In this document: in pieces, positions 12,098 to 24,256 of the stretch
How the letters are laid out: each line of letters begins with the position of its first letter
Numbering within the stretch: the first letter of the stretch is position 1
Assembly: GCA_019022495.1 (NCBI GenBank)
Contig: JAFEKR010000020.1
Location: 434,001-498,000 of the forward strand
DNA: 64,000 nucleotides
Direction of reading: 5' to 3'
From: Epichloe hybrida
Taxonomy: Eukaryota > Ascomycota > Sordariomycetes > Hypocreales > Clavicipitaceae
The notes under the pieces: generated by a model
What the model saw: only the letters and a program-made list of their open reading frames with translations
Database searches by the model: none
What the model was told of the DNA's origin: nothing
Made by a program: the position numbers and the translations under genes

Positions 12098-12947
12098 GTG
12101 AAAATTGAAGCTCACAGACCGTATTGTGATTTACCCCTGGCGGGCGTTGAATCAAGTAAAAGTAGACTTGATAACGTGGAAAGCCACCAACCAAGCAAGC
12201 ATACCGATTGACGAACTAGATACCCCTTTCAAACAATACCTAAATACCACAACAAGTTACAGTCACATGCAGACCTCGTCCTACCGCGTTGCAAGTCACA
12301 GTGCAAGTTACGAATACTCTTCATACAAGTGCTTTGATAAGGGCTGCGTGCTAGTCTATAGTCACCCAATCCGCATCAACTTAGACAGAGAGGGACAACA
12401 CGAATCCTCGACCACCAGCGAGTCATTCGAATGTGTCTGTCTTTTTCTCTCTCTGCCCCTATGCCCTACTCACCACCATGTATGCTCACACTAAATCACA
12501 AGACCCAATGTTCAAATACTTTCTACGTCTTTGCCTCGAGTCTCGCCCGGAGAACCCTATGACCTAGATCTGTATAGCTTCATGTGTCTGACCAGCAATC
12601 CTTGCTCTTTCTCTGCCAAACCCAGTTGTCAGAAATTGTGGGGGGGTATCATAAGCTTCTATATGCCTGCCAAATCTAATCCTAATCAACGCCAATGAGT
12701 AAAAACATAATACAAAGGTAAATGACAACGGGAATCAGTATAGTCTTCTCTACAACAGTCAGACATTGTTTACATATTGCAGCAGTGAATGATCTTGGGC
12801 AGCACCAATATGACGGTGTGCGATATGTTTGTTGATTCAAAAAAACTATGCCGTCTAAAATGTCGGCAAGTATATCGTAGACGTGGGAATAGCGGTTTGC
12901 GAAGAGTAGCCGTTTGTGTTGAAAACAATGGCTGCAACATGGCGAGC
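12098..12947. other. Convergent intergenic region
   Basis: The region lies between the 3' ends of SWC2 (+) and the CBM48-like gene (-). It contains several ATG frames of at most 129 codons without recognisable domains and is presumably UTR and spacer. I see nothing else. Confidence 0.5.
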
Positions 12948-14449
12948 TCAATCGCGCTTGTTGCTAATGACCTCAACCATCAGACCAAGTTCGCTGACAA
13001 AGTCATCAAGACCCGTGTCAATCGGCTTGCCGAGGTAGTTGGTTCCCGAAATATTTGCATTAGAGTCGCGAACTGTCAGAAGGCTGGTGCTCACTACCCT
13101 CATTGAAGAGTTTACTGATTCCAGGACTTTGTCCTCCGCACTATGACGTGGTAGGCTGTATCCTTTGAACGCTTCACTGTTGGGCATGTTCGACTGACAG
13201 CGGTAAGACAGAGAGTCTCCGTCTATGTTTGATAAAATGTCGTCGTCGTCATTGGAATCGTAGTAGCACGTTGTTTCGTCCTCAAGAGATTGTGATGACA
13301 TTGGGGTGGTAAATGTACTAGAAGAGATTGTCGGAGACCAATTGCATTGAGTAATCTCCTTTATGTCTAGCTTGAGCAGCTGATGTGCGCTCGTCGGGGC
13401 AGAAAGCTGTTGCTCGTTGAAAGTCTCTTCTTGCGCATCAGTTTTGATGGTGAGTGTCAGAGAGGTAGAGTTCCTAATGTCTTGAGGTACCGCGCACATG
13501 CTGACGGAGCGCTGAAAGGGAGGCGGTGACAGGCTTGTTCCAAACACCTGGTTCTCTGAAATGGCTGATGTAGCGAAATTATCATCGTCGTCCTCGTCGA
13601 CTACATAGTCAAGTTCGCTTGGGATGCTCAGGGAGGGCAAGTAGTTGGCGGCGGAATCCGGCGGCGAAGGAGCATCGTCTACAAGGAATCGTCTAAGTGA
13701 CTCGGGAGAAATATCTCTAGTGAGTCGTCCTTCCAGCGAGGAAGGCGGCCTACTGTACGGCAATGTATGCCCAGTTGGTGGCGTAGTTATGTCCTCCTGG
13801 TCGTGGCCCGCAGTAATCGGTGTATTCGCATCTCGAGATCTTCGACCAAAAAGTCGTTTCCAAGACGGTCCGACGGATTCGGATCGGCTAGTTGGGCGTC
13901 TGTGTAACAGGGAGGATGCCGACCCTAAACGTCGAATCGCAGGAGTGGCAAGAGTACTTGTTTGTGGAACAGGAGTGACAAAACGAGCCTCGGGATCCAT
14001 GGTCATATATGATTCTTGACGGAGTGAGTTGACGGAAGCGCTGCGCGATCTCAAGTTCTGTTCGATGGGTACATGTAAAGTATTGACGGTCTGTCCAGGT
14101 AAGTAAGGACAAGCCGATGTAGAAGGTCGTGCAGGGTCATGCGTCTCTGTTGAGCCATCTACTTCGTACTGTAATCTGAAGGTGAGAAAAGAAACATTTG
14201 CGAATGTATGCAGCTTATTATTTGGAAATCTCACGTACATAGTAGTAATATGTACTGCCCATTTTCAAGCCTTCATTCCTGCTTGGCTTAGGAGTGTGAG
14301 ATTCATTTCCAGAGGAGATGTCTTTGAATGAAGGGCAGCCCCTCCACTGGCCGGGCCCGCGCCGTGTATCGTGCTTCATTGTGTACCACGTGGAAAAGTT
14401 ATCCCACGAACCAATTAGCTGCACTGATTTGACGGACGGATCTGTTTCA
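12948..14449 (-). CDS. CBM48/AMPK-beta-like domain protein (5' end unresolved)
   Basis: Two exons are well supported: 14239-14449 and 12948-14168, separated by a 70-bp intron (donor GTACGT, phase 0). Joined, they read QLIGSWDNFSTWYTMK, then GSTYYYYYEVDGSTETHDP. This has the shape of an early-set carbohydrate-binding fold (CBM48/glycogen-binding, as in AMPK beta): a G-S-W-x-N-F/W strand and a Y-x-Y-x-x-x-V-D-G hairpin ending in a DP motif. The remaining 380 or so residues are Ser/Thr/Pro-rich and probably disordered, with an acidic DEDDDD patch and many potential phosphosites. The upstream end probably sits at a splice acceptor (14450, CGCAG). One or more 5' exons, perhaps ending at the GTACTT donor at 14654, are missing from this call. 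The real start is unknown. I recognise this as a conserved fungal protein type but know no established function. Confidence 0.7.
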
Positions 14450-17400
14450 CTGCGAGCTCGTGTCAGCGGTAGTCTTTGAATAAAAATCTAACAAGAAAGT
14501 GCCACGAGGACTGTGTGCAAGAGAAATGATGTGGGAGGCCAGGACGTGTAAGTCAAGTCCACCGAAGCCATGTCTCAACTGAGAGAGGACACTGTCGTGA
14601 ACCGATGCACAATCCGCGTGCAAAAGGGGTAAAAAGCAGTGATTGAAAAAGTACCTGGTCTTGGTCCACGGGAATGCAGAAGACAAAATCGATTTGGATC
14701 AATCATCCGGCACGCTGAAGAGCTCGTGGCAATTTCACAGAATGCGTGATGATACCGTATAGCCACGGAGCTTGTGTGGTACAGTACAGGCGGGGGGGAA
14801 TGGTGTAAAATGAAAGTAGAACAATGGCACAGCAAGAGCTTTCTAGTACAGACAGAAGGTGAATGAACACAATTGAACAAAAGTCCACAATCGTTTCGCA
14901 GGCAAGCAAGTTATCGCGAGAATGGAAAACGAGGGCAGCAGAATTCATACGCACAACAAAAAGGTTATTAAAGCCGTTGAAGGATCCATGGTGACGCAAG
15001 GAAACATATGTTAATAGCCCCAGGGTCGATGTCGCTGTAACTGTTGGGGCAGGCGCTTATTGCAACCGAAATAGCTGGTCCGTGTCGGCTCCTCTCTTTG
15101 CTCCCTTGCCTTGCCCTTCTGCCAGGATGCCGGATCAAATGTTGATGGTATTGGCGATGCTGAAACACGGGCCGACCGTTGCATAATTCGAGTCAACGCA
15201 AGAGCCGCAGATCACCAGCCTTGCAATTGGCCAAAGACCAAATGGAAGCGCTGACGGAAGCGCCGGAGTTGGCCATGTAATGCCTGGCGACCAGTAGATG
15301 CAGCGTAATAGAAAATCAAGGCGCTGAATAGCCGTGAATGTAGATGGATTCGCTGTTTGTTCAGCAAGGATGAGTGTGGAGATGATGCTATAGGTATTAC
15401 TCCCTACACCCGTACTCGAAACCAGCCAGGAATTCGGCTGAGCTGACGCGACAAGAGACAACCACCACTGCCAGTTATAATTGCGTGCAGGCTTATAGTT
15501 TTAAACTTGTACGACTGCAGGATGAGACGAATTTTGAGATACGTCGTGACTAGGAATGATCCCGGATGCGGCGAGCTTTGATGATCTTCGTAGTGGAGAG
15601 GACTGCCGGAAGTGGAATAATACAGGCGAGGCAGGTGACAAGTCCCAGGTGTGTACGAGAATGATATTCTTCAAATGATGAAGTAAAGACCGGCAATTGA
15701 AGGGCGAATCGTAGGTTGTCTGTGCTCTCATAGCATCTCGACGGCCGCCGTGGAGGTCTGGCGAAGAGATGCCTCGCCTGTGTAATGGAGAATGTCCGGC
15801 TAGGGCAGAGGTGAGGTAGAGGAGTCCAGTTTCCCTTCCGGAGTAATGGGGATTCTTGGGTTATAAGTGGTTTCGAAGATAGAATTGTGTCCAACCAACA
15901 GGTGGAGGGCAATTTGACAGTTGAGGTGATGAGATGAGGGCCGGCTTTGTTGGCACCTTTTTTGATGCAATTGTGCCACCAGTACCTGTGCGGCTGGACC
16001 ACACCAAGCCGGGAACCAAAACGGTGCTGGATGTGTCCTTCTGCAGTTTCGGATTGGGCGGATTCCGTAACAGCCATGAACTGGGCCGAAGTGCTACTTG
16101 AGACCTTGGCCGGGCCTGGCTCCGCAAATGCAAAAGTAATTCAGAGCAATGCCGGGACCTTTGAGGTCCAGCTGATGCTAAGTAATCTAGTCAAAGTCAG
16201 CTACGACGGTGTGCTGCAGACGGAGTACATCTAGCATCATGGTTGTTTTGTTCCAAAGTTGAACTATGATCACACAAAAAACTTTGGCCCGTCAATGAAG
16301 CTCGTGAGGACACGGGATCCCTCACAACCAGTCCCAGATCGTTGTTTCAAGGCTCAGGCAGGACATGAGATAAATGAAGAGGGTGACGATAAAGTGGGAA
16401 TGGGAGGTTTTGCTAGCAAGCTGCTGGCTCGACTGGGGTGGGTGAGACTGTGAGACTTGGTGGAGCAGGATCTAGACGGAAAGGGCAACCGCAACGCAGG
16501 CAAGAGGGTCCAGGGCGGTCCAGGGCCGCCTGCCCCAGTTGTTCCAGCTGGGTTGGCTGGGTTGGACTGATGTAATTTACAATTTTCAGCTGCTTCAGCC
16601 AATCACAGCCCAAGTCGACCATGAGCCTCGCTACGCGTTGGCTCCTGGCGACTTCACACGGACACGGGCGTCCATCCCAATAATTCTCCTTGACGCTCCG
16701 AAAAGGGGAACGCTCTGGCGCCCACCCGCCTCTTCGTCATCACTAGCACGACGATTTATTGCTACCGAACGTTTGAATTCGAGCTCCTGGAGAATCGGAG
16801 AACCAGTCCGGACATTGGACGACGTCAATGCTCTGCTGGTACAACACCTGGCCACCGTCGTGGGTTTGCGGTGACGCAAAAGTGAGACGACCAGAAGGTT
16901 TCCTGGCTCTCTTACGTCCGTACATACATGCTGTAGTCAGCTCAGCTCAGCTCTGTCGACAACAATGCCAAGCCACACAAAGCAAGCACGACTCTGTGCA
17001 TTGTTAACGTTGGCTCGCTGGTGGGCAAGCCAATGAGTTGGTTCATAAACGTGGTCCGTCCGTCCCACAGTATTACAATCGTACAGGATCATCGGCTTCA
17101 TGTTGGTACTACGGCGACAGGGCGACTCGTTTTGCTGCGCGACACTTCCGTGCAGTATTCCGTGGCTCAGAAAGCCGTCTCATTACACAAAACACTTCAA
17201 AACCAATGCCTTCCGACTACAATTACGCCCAGGATGATTCAGTGCTACAACAGGGCGATGAATATATTATCCAATCGAGCCGAGCAAGACATCGAACAAT
17301 GGATCAGCGATGGCATAACTACAGCAACATGTCGCACAGGCCATTGGAAGCTTGACCCCATTGCAGGACTTGGAATGCCGTGACGCCGCATTCGTTAACT

Positions 17401-19196
17401 TCGGGTTTCAAAATAATTCGTTTCTCCCCACATAACCGGGAGCGCCGGGAAAGCCAAAAAAAAACTCATGTAAAGTACGAGCAATGTAAGCCGTGTTTGA
17501 TGCTCTGCGCCAATTGTCACGCAGCCGATGCAGCCCACAAGTCGATGTATGTTTGAATGCAGCATCCTGAGATGAGACTGTAGCAAAGTGGTGCTGGGCT
17601 GATGACTCGTCCACGTCAACTTGTTGTCACACTTTGCCCTGTGCGTATGCAGACATCTGGCCAATATTCCATATTCCGCATGCATGCATGCATGCATATA
17701 TCCATTTCTGCCCAGGCTGAACGGGGCAACATGGCTTGGCACGGTCACAATTGGTTCTCGCAGCTCTGCCTTGTCGCACAGGTCATTCTTCTCTGCGGAG
17801 TATGTACATACTTTTATCATGTGTCTGGCCTTGTCGGCACTAAAGCGACCCAACGTTGTGTGTTGCTAGATTGTGTGAAGATTTGAGGGCGGCGTAAGGC
17901 ACAAAGGCCCAAAACCTCAACTACCCCTCTATTCCATCCAAGGAGAGGAAATTTCGACCCCCCAAAAAAAGAGTAATAATCATTATCCCTTGTCTTCTGA
18001 GTAAGCCTTCTGAGTAAGCCAAGTGATCTCTCCCAAGCCATGTAACAGGTCATCCAAGTGGTTACATGGTCGCGAATTATCCCATTCACATTGCCCATCT
18101 CCGTCGAGGACGGCCTGGTGCCATGATACGTAAGAATCAAGACCCCCGTCATTGTTCCCTCCTACTAAAGCTAGTCGAAATAAGTATAAGCTCGTATCAT
18201 CGGTAGATAAGTCGTGAACACCCTGCGTAGGTGCATCGTATTCTTCATCCCCAGGTTCAATGCCTCCCGACACGCATGCCACGTCTGAGAACCTGATCGA
18301 CGTCAACATGTAGTATGTCACCAAGGGGCGAGTAGGGCACTACACCCACCTCCAGTTTCTTGCCGCTCGCTACCAACATAGCAAAAGCATGCAGACACGA
18401 TCGATCCTCTCAGCACGTGCAACCATTCTAGTCTCTCCATGAAGAAGATGCAGCATGAACACGCATGAACACGCACGTCGTGTCACGCACCAACATGATG
18501 GCCACATTATTATGTCATCATCTATCTCGGTTTACTCACTTGTTTTAATCAGGAATTTTCTTGTTGCTCTATCAACAGAGCACAGCACGTATATTTTACA
18601 GAAAACAAGAGGGGGGGGGAGGTGCCCATAATCCCATTCGCAAAACGGCGACCATCGTGGAACCCTCCAAAGTTCCCTTGAATGAGGAAAAATCGACTCG
18701 GTCCGTTCAAGTCAATACATTCTTGATCAACAGCTGATTACATGACGCAGAACACCAGCCAGCGATTTTTGCCTGCCCAATTCTCTGTTGGTTGGTAATG
18801 AATGTGAAGTAAAAGCCTAAATAAAGAAGTGTACAAATGCGCAGCCTCTCGTCTGACCTTGTGCTCATGCTGTTTCAATTCGACCAAGAAAAAAATGGAC
18901 GAAAAGCAAAGGCCAGCCTTGTGCTATTACGTTACCAAAGACGAGGAGACGAGAATAAAGGTGTGGAGAGGTGATTAAGATATTATGCGGTTCGACATGC
19001 TTTGCGTCGTCATCCAGATTGAAGCAAGCCACTGCATCATCTCATTTCTAGTGTGAGCGTGGTTGTTGGAGTATAAAGAGCGGCGTAGAAGATTTGCAAG
19101 TGAGACATCATTTGTCAAAGGCTACCAGAGCGAATCGTTGATTGAATATGCTGCACAGAAGTAAAGCAGGTGGCTATGCCTGTCAACACAGCGGCA
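14450..19196. other. Gene-poor stretch without a confident gene
   Basis: About 4.7 kb. The right-hand part of 14450-15000 may carry the 5' exon(s) and promoter of the CBM48-like gene. The rest has many ATG frames of 60-175 codons on both strands (longest 15550-16077, minus), but none shows a domain, a signal peptide or consistent codon bias. Base composition stays ordinary, not RIP-like. Small landmarks are a (gcat)n run at about 17679-17698, agctc repeats near 16939 and an oligo-G run near 18612. I see no tRNA or rRNA signature. A non-coding RNA gene or a multi-exon orphan gene cannot be excluded. Confidence 0.4.
17983..18324 (-). CDS. Small acidic hypothetical ORF (doubtful)
   Basis: A 113-codon frame whose translation is acidic and Asp/Gly-rich (for example GDEEYDAP, GGNNDGG and VLDGDGQCEWDN). 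It stands out slightly from the surrounding random frames, because its composition is not low-complexity and it lies in a gene-poor stretch. There is no recognisable domain or clear signal peptide, and no neighbour suggests a role. It could be the exon of an orphan gene or mere chance. Confidence 0.15.
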   Translation of the reverse strand: MVTYYMLTSIRFSDVACVSGGIEPGDEEYDAPTQGVHDLSTDDTSLYLFRLALVGGNNDGGLDSYVSWHQAVLDGDGQCEWDNSRPCNHLDDLLHGLGEITWLTQKAYSEDKG

Positions 19197-20376
19197 TTAC
19201 GTCGTCGACTTCGTCTTCTCCGCTCGCTTTCTATCTGCGAGTCTGTCCGCTCGAGGACCTTTGTATTTGGTGCCCAAGATGGAATCCCAGAAGGTGAAGA
19301 ATGGCTGGGAGAAATTGGTCTTGATGCCCCACGTTTGGTGGTGGATATCATGATATGCGGCGTTGTTCGAGGTGATGAGTTGCAGGGGATCCCAAGGGAA
19401 TGCGTAGCCGCAGTGATCATCCACGGTTTTAATAGTAGAAAATGCGAAGAAGCAGGTGCCTTGTCGGACACTCATTCCGGTCAGTTTGAAAGCAATCCCA
19501 GCACCGAGCGTGTCCAACAAGAAGCCCTCAAACGGGTGGTTGTACAAAGCACCGTAGGCATATGGGACGTAGAGTCGGTGGTGTCTGGAGTGGAAAGTAG
19601 CTTTGGGGTTCAGAGTGGTTAGTTTAGGTTGAGGGGACGTGATGAAAAGGGCGTCGTGAAGTAGACTCACTGTACATCCATCGATTCGTGTGCATTAAGC
19701 GGTGGAGGAAGTACTGCCATGAGTCGAGGAAAAATATGGCAACAAAGAATTGAAGGGCGGGAATAAGGACGTGGTATACGGCTCTTGCAACGGTCAATTC
19801 CCAGGGAGCAAACGATGGTCCGGCGGACTCGGCAGTGGAGAGGAACGGGTAGTAACCTCCTGCCAGAGCACCGGCCAGCAGAGGGTGCGTCGCGGACATG
19901 TTTTTGGAGATGGCTGTGGCATTGAGTCCGATCAGACCGAGCAACTCAGGTAGAGCACGTTGCGCAACTCGGAGTCTTGTCGCCCAGACGGCAACGTCGT
20001 AGTCGGCCTTTCCAATAACTTCGGGGGGCTCGGACATGGCCAAAAAGGCACCAGTCACAACCTGAATTATCTGTTGGATGACTACATCGCGAGCTACTTC
20101 GAAGCGGGTCGCATGATTTCGTCGCGAGATCTCATCGGGTGTGTGAAGGCGGTATTGAGGAAAGATATCGAGGGTATCGATGAGGTGAAAAAAAAGCGAC
20201 GTTACCCAATATACGACGACAGGTAAGACGAGGGATAGCCAAAAATCAGATATCCAGGGAAAGAAATCGCCTCGAGACTCAAGAGTGTACGAGGGTAGGG
20301 GCGGCAAAGCCGACTTAATGAGAGATTGATTTGCCATGGCGAACAGTGGCGAAGGGCTTATGGTAGTATTCACCAT
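19197..20376 (-). CDS. SUR2: Sphinganine C4-hydroxylase (SUR2 type)
   Basis: Exons 19671-20376 and 19197-19600 flank a 70-bp intron (GTGAGT donor, phase 1), giving 369 aa. It belongs to the fatty-acid hydroxylase superfamily: a di-iron ER membrane enzyme that converts dihydrosphingosine to phytosphingosine. All three histidine boxes are visible: HRLMH (225-229), HSRHH (239-243, completed by the splice) and HDIHH (319-323). The flanking YVPYAYGALYNHPFEGF and DDHCGYAFPWDP blocks are typical of SUR2. Hydrophobic segments lie near residues 40-65 and 200-220. An in-frame ATG at codon 14 is an alternative start. Length and motifs fit the family well. Confidence 0.93.
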
Positions 20377-21292
20377 GTTGGGGTCCTCTTGGCCTACTTA
20401 AGCTGTTGTAATTCCGTATTATAGAGATGGCTGCAGGCACATCAATCGCGTGGCGTCCGGTCGCAAGCTCGGAATATTGACGATTGTACTGGGATGTTGT
20501 TGACGTTGTTTATAGTTTAGAGGGCTCGAGACTCGCGACACGCTTCGGAGTCAAAAAGTTAATCAAAAGAGGGTGGGGAGCAATGACAAGGGAGGGGTGT
20601 GCGTTTGTGATGACGGGATGTTCCTGATTCGAATACGAAAGCAAGCATCGCGCATGAGCCGGAATAGTAGGAGAGGCGGCTATACAGGGAAAAGGAGCGA
20701 AGATGAACAAACATGAACAGATGTATAATCAATGGTAGGACAGAGGGCTGGCCTTGCCGGATAACAACTGATGTGATCAGCACGGGGGGGCCTCTACATA
20801 CATGAATGCGATTTTTTAATGCGCATACCGCGTTAGTCCCAAAAAGGAAGAGATACCTTTTCCCCGTTAAATACGGATTATACTAGCTCTTTTTAGTGGC
20901 AAATGCAGACAGGCAAGGCAGCTCACTGCAACGTGCAACGCTTGCAACCTCTTCGAAATAATTCCATTCCTTCCTTTCCTTTTTATCATCACGAAGCCTC
21001 ACAACGCAACGCAACCGCCGCCAGGGCAGTCATGATTAGTAAAAATCAACAGACGCCAGCAACACGAAAATTGAGTGGGTGGACCGTAAATCCAGATTGG
21101 GACTAACGCGGTTTGTGCATTTGGATAGGAACTTCAGTGGCGTCGCGGCGCGGCAGTATCGGAGATTGGGGGCACGGGGCGAATGAAAACCCTCTGGACC
21201 CACTCAAATGCTTCGGCACTTTACGGAGCACAAGTGGGTTGTATTCCGTACGTGGGCTGGTGGCGACTTGTTGCGTGATTCTGTATGTACAG
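20377..21292. promoter_or_regulatory. Upstream region of SUR2 to the MITE
   Basis: About 0.9 kb holding the presumed SUR2 promoter (reading left). Small ATG frames are present but none is convincing. I recognise no other element. Confidence 0.4.
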
Positions 21293-21294
21293 TA

Positions 21295-21577
21295 CACCCC
21301 CTGAATTATTTTACAAATCTACATGCCCCTAGTTATTCATCCCCCGCTAATAGCTGCGATTAGCTATATATATAATGTAACCCTTATATTATTTTAGAGA
21401 GCTATAAGAAAAATAAACTAGGGGGTAAACGCTATAAAATAGTATATTATATTTAGTATATATTATAAAGAAATTAAGGTATTTATTAATCCTAGCCCCT
21501 ATTACCTTTATTTCCTTTCTTATCTAATTGGCTTACTTACCCCTGTTATGTAGATTTGTAAAATAATTCAGGGGCTG
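21295..21577. mobile_element. TA-flanked MITE, pogo/Fot1-like termini
   Basis: A 283-bp element with 30-bp terminal inverted repeats at 21295-21324 and 21548-21577 that match at 29 of 30 positions. The single difference is CAC on the left against CAG on the right. Both ends abut a TA dinucleotide (21293-21294 and 21578-21579), the target duplication of Tc1/mariner and pogo transposons. The right terminus begins CAG when read inward, as in fungal Fot1/pogo elements. The interior is AT-rich and TpA-rich, in contrast to its flanks, and has no coding frame. It is therefore a non-autonomous miniature element, probably touched by RIP. No transposase is seen in the window. Confidence 0.85.
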
Positions 21578-22753
21578 TATTGTACCATTGGCAGGCCCAA
21601 GCCTGATACTTCGGGACATCCAGGAATAGGCTGGGCTGTGAGCATAGGGTAGGTATAGGTAGCTTGGATGGGATGTTCGACGTAGTCCCGGAACCAGACC
21701 ACGGAGTGCTTCCTACTTACGCTTTATATGGTGCGTGTAATCTGTAATTCGTACATGAATCTATTTCTACTAGGTCAGTTTCAGTCCATGTCCAGTCCTT
21801 TTTATTTTGCAGACGGGTGGTTCGGTCAACCTTGGGAGATCCGCTCTTTGGCGAACACTTGTCAGATGAGTGACGCAGGATATCAAGCTATGATCATGAA
21901 GTCAATGCGGACAATGATAATGATGCAGATTTTCCCAAGCTATCAATGGAAAATACTGCTTGTGCGGTGGCAATCATGTTCCTATTGCAGTTCCTGAAGA
22001 ATGGCCCAATGTCAACTACCTGGCACCAACATGCCTGCTTGGGCAGACGAATAGTCAAGCTCAGCACTTTCAATGGCGACCTAACATGTTGACGGTCCAG
22101 AAATGGGACTTGTATTGCTTGCAAAAAAGCCATGTGTGCCAAAAAGCAGCACCTCGTTTCGGAGATGGGTTCGGTAGAACGAAAGCTAGCTTGGTATCAA
22201 ACACCAAGCAAAGAAAGGAACAAATGATGATGTAATAATGCTTTACAGTAGTGACTCTCTGTCCAGTGGAAAACACAACTTAAATTCTCGGATAGTGAAT
22301 GAATTGGTTGCAGATTGATGCCTGGCCTTGTCATGTATGAGCAATTGCTTGCATGAGTCTGGCGGCAACATAAATCGCATTTTAGAAAGGGAACCTATGT
22401 ACATACAATGTAGTTATAAAGTGCCGGCGTAGCTGATTGGTCCACTCTGCAGATTGATGAGCTAGTGTTGGCCAGCTAAGCAGCTGGGATTAAGATCTTG
22501 CCATGAAGTGAGAGCCAGGTCCAATCTTTGAAAGATGAAAAAACCCCCCCGCCAAATCAACCCAACCCCACTGGCTAACTTTAGACGCAGCCACACAAAA
22601 AAGTCCTCTCCGTCCTGGCCACTTTCCATTTTGACCTTCCCGAGTCCACCTCCACTTGGATTAGGTTTTTTTTTACACTTTTCCTCTTGTTACTCTACAA
22701 CCTCATCTTCTTAACCCCCTTCTGCTAACTGATTTCGAATTCGAGCCGTCATC
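21578..22753. other. Intergenic region, MITE to TCTP
   Basis: Nearly 1.2 kb with the presumed TCTP promoter at its right end. The last 100 bases before the TCTP start are pyrimidine-rich (ctcttgttactctac and similar), as expected for a highly expressed translation-related gene. The frames at 21728-21997 and 21960-22235 overlap in different frames and show no domain. Confidence 0.45.
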
Positions 22754-23854
22754 ATGATTATCTACAAGGTGCGTGAATAGTTTTCCCGTCATAGTCGCTT
22801 GAATCACACAAGCTGGACACCCCCTACCCCGCGAAATCCACACAATCTTTGATGCAGGCGCAACAACTCAACTGACCGCGCAATCTCTGCAGGACATCCT
22901 CACCGGTGACGAGATCATCTCCGATTCTTATAACCTCAAGGAGGTCGATGGCATTGTTTACGAGGCTGATTGTGCCATGATCACGGAGGAGGCTGTCCAA
23001 GTTAGTACGTTACGACTTATTCGCCAACCCCGCTGCCACGTCCGAAGAGCCCTGAATTTTGTTTTGACCCCGCCATCGATGCACAACACACTCCGCCGCC
23101 ACCATGACACGATCAAAGCTGCGCGCAAACGCGGCTTGGGCGCAGAGCGTCCTCCAATGTGATCATAAAGTCTTGGGGGACATGAATGCGTTTACAGATG
23201 CAGAGCCTTCTTTATTGGACATGCACAATGTGGCCAGCAAATCAAGCAATGCTAACCAAGTCGCACGCAGACACTGGAGCGAATGCCTCTGCTGAGGGCG
23301 GTGACGATGAGGCTACCGAGGACCAGGCCGTCAAGGTCAACAACATTGTCCACTCCTTCCGTCTCCAGAGCACCTCTTTCGACAAGAAGGGCTACCTGGC
23401 CTACCTCAAGGGTATGTTTATGGACCGGAAAGAGCATTCCATTTTATTTGCGCAGTGGCTGGTGCCGCAGAATGCTTGGTCGCTGACAATGCACTGTTTG
23501 TATTAGGTTACATGAAGGCCGTCAAGAATGCCATGAATGAGCGAAATGCTTCCGCCGAGGAGATCACTGCCTTCGAGAAGGGTGCTCAAGGCTACGTTAA
23601 GGAGAAGCTCCTGCCTAACTTCAAGGACTTCGAGTTCTACACTGGCGAGTCCATGAACCCTGATGGCCTGTACGTATTTGATCGGCAAGAGTGTTACTCC
23701 AATCTGATGAATTTCCTGGACTGCTGCTCATCTTTGTGGATTCATTGTTGCTAATATTTCACCTTACAGTGTCGTCCTTCTCAACTACCGTGAGGACGGA
23801 ACCACCCCCTACGTCATTGTTTGGAAGCACGGCCTCAAGGAGATGAAGGTCTAA
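22754..23854 (+). CDS. TMA19: Translationally controlled tumor protein homologue (TCTP)
   Basis: Five exons: 22754-22768, 22893-23004, 23271-23411, 23507-23669 and 23770-23854, giving 171 aa. This is the usual TCTP size. Exon 1 encodes only MIIYK. Reading across the splices gives the family signatures: [22 protein letters not shown], then GANASAEGG (TCTP signature 1), [23 protein letters not shown] and the C-terminal [28 protein letters not shown] is an abundant cytosolic, ribosome-associated protein linked to growth control. Introns are 95-266 bp with GTGCGT, GTACGT and GTATGT donors. The exon 2 end at 23004 was chosen over an earlier GTTAGT because only phase 1 joins exon 3 in frame. Confidence 0.95.
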
Positions 23855-24256
23855 GCGATTTGAGAATTTCTGACAATAATCTGCGAATGAGATTTTGATG
23901 TATGAAGTCAACGACTTAGAAAGGAAGAAGCTAGTTTAGTGCGCCCTTTCAGCGCCTGGCGTACATCGCCATACCGAAAACAAGGTTCACAATTCAAGAA
24001 TCACGATGAACCGCCTGCGGGCTTTTCTGAACTGCGCGTGACTTGAGAGGCCTTACTCACGATGTGAAGTCGAACTAATACGACACTTAGCTTCTAGTGT
24101 CGACATGACCGTAAATACCGATTTTGACCTTGTGCATAGATGCCAACCTCAACGGCCTCGAGGAACAAAAACACCACTATGCGATACGATGCGATGCGAT
24201 GCTGTGCTCGTAGACGCATAGTGAACGGATGGGAACATGGAATGAACCCGCAATCA
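23855..24256. other. Convergent intergenic region
   Basis: The 3' flanks of TCTP (+) and the proline-rich gene (-). A short gcgat-type repeat is seen near 24181-24200. There is nothing else of note. Confidence 0.5.

Noticed and set aside
15550..16077. 175-codon minus frame in the gene-poor stretch
   Set aside because: No recognisable domain, codon bias or neighbour support. Several overlapping frames of similar length occur on both strands here.
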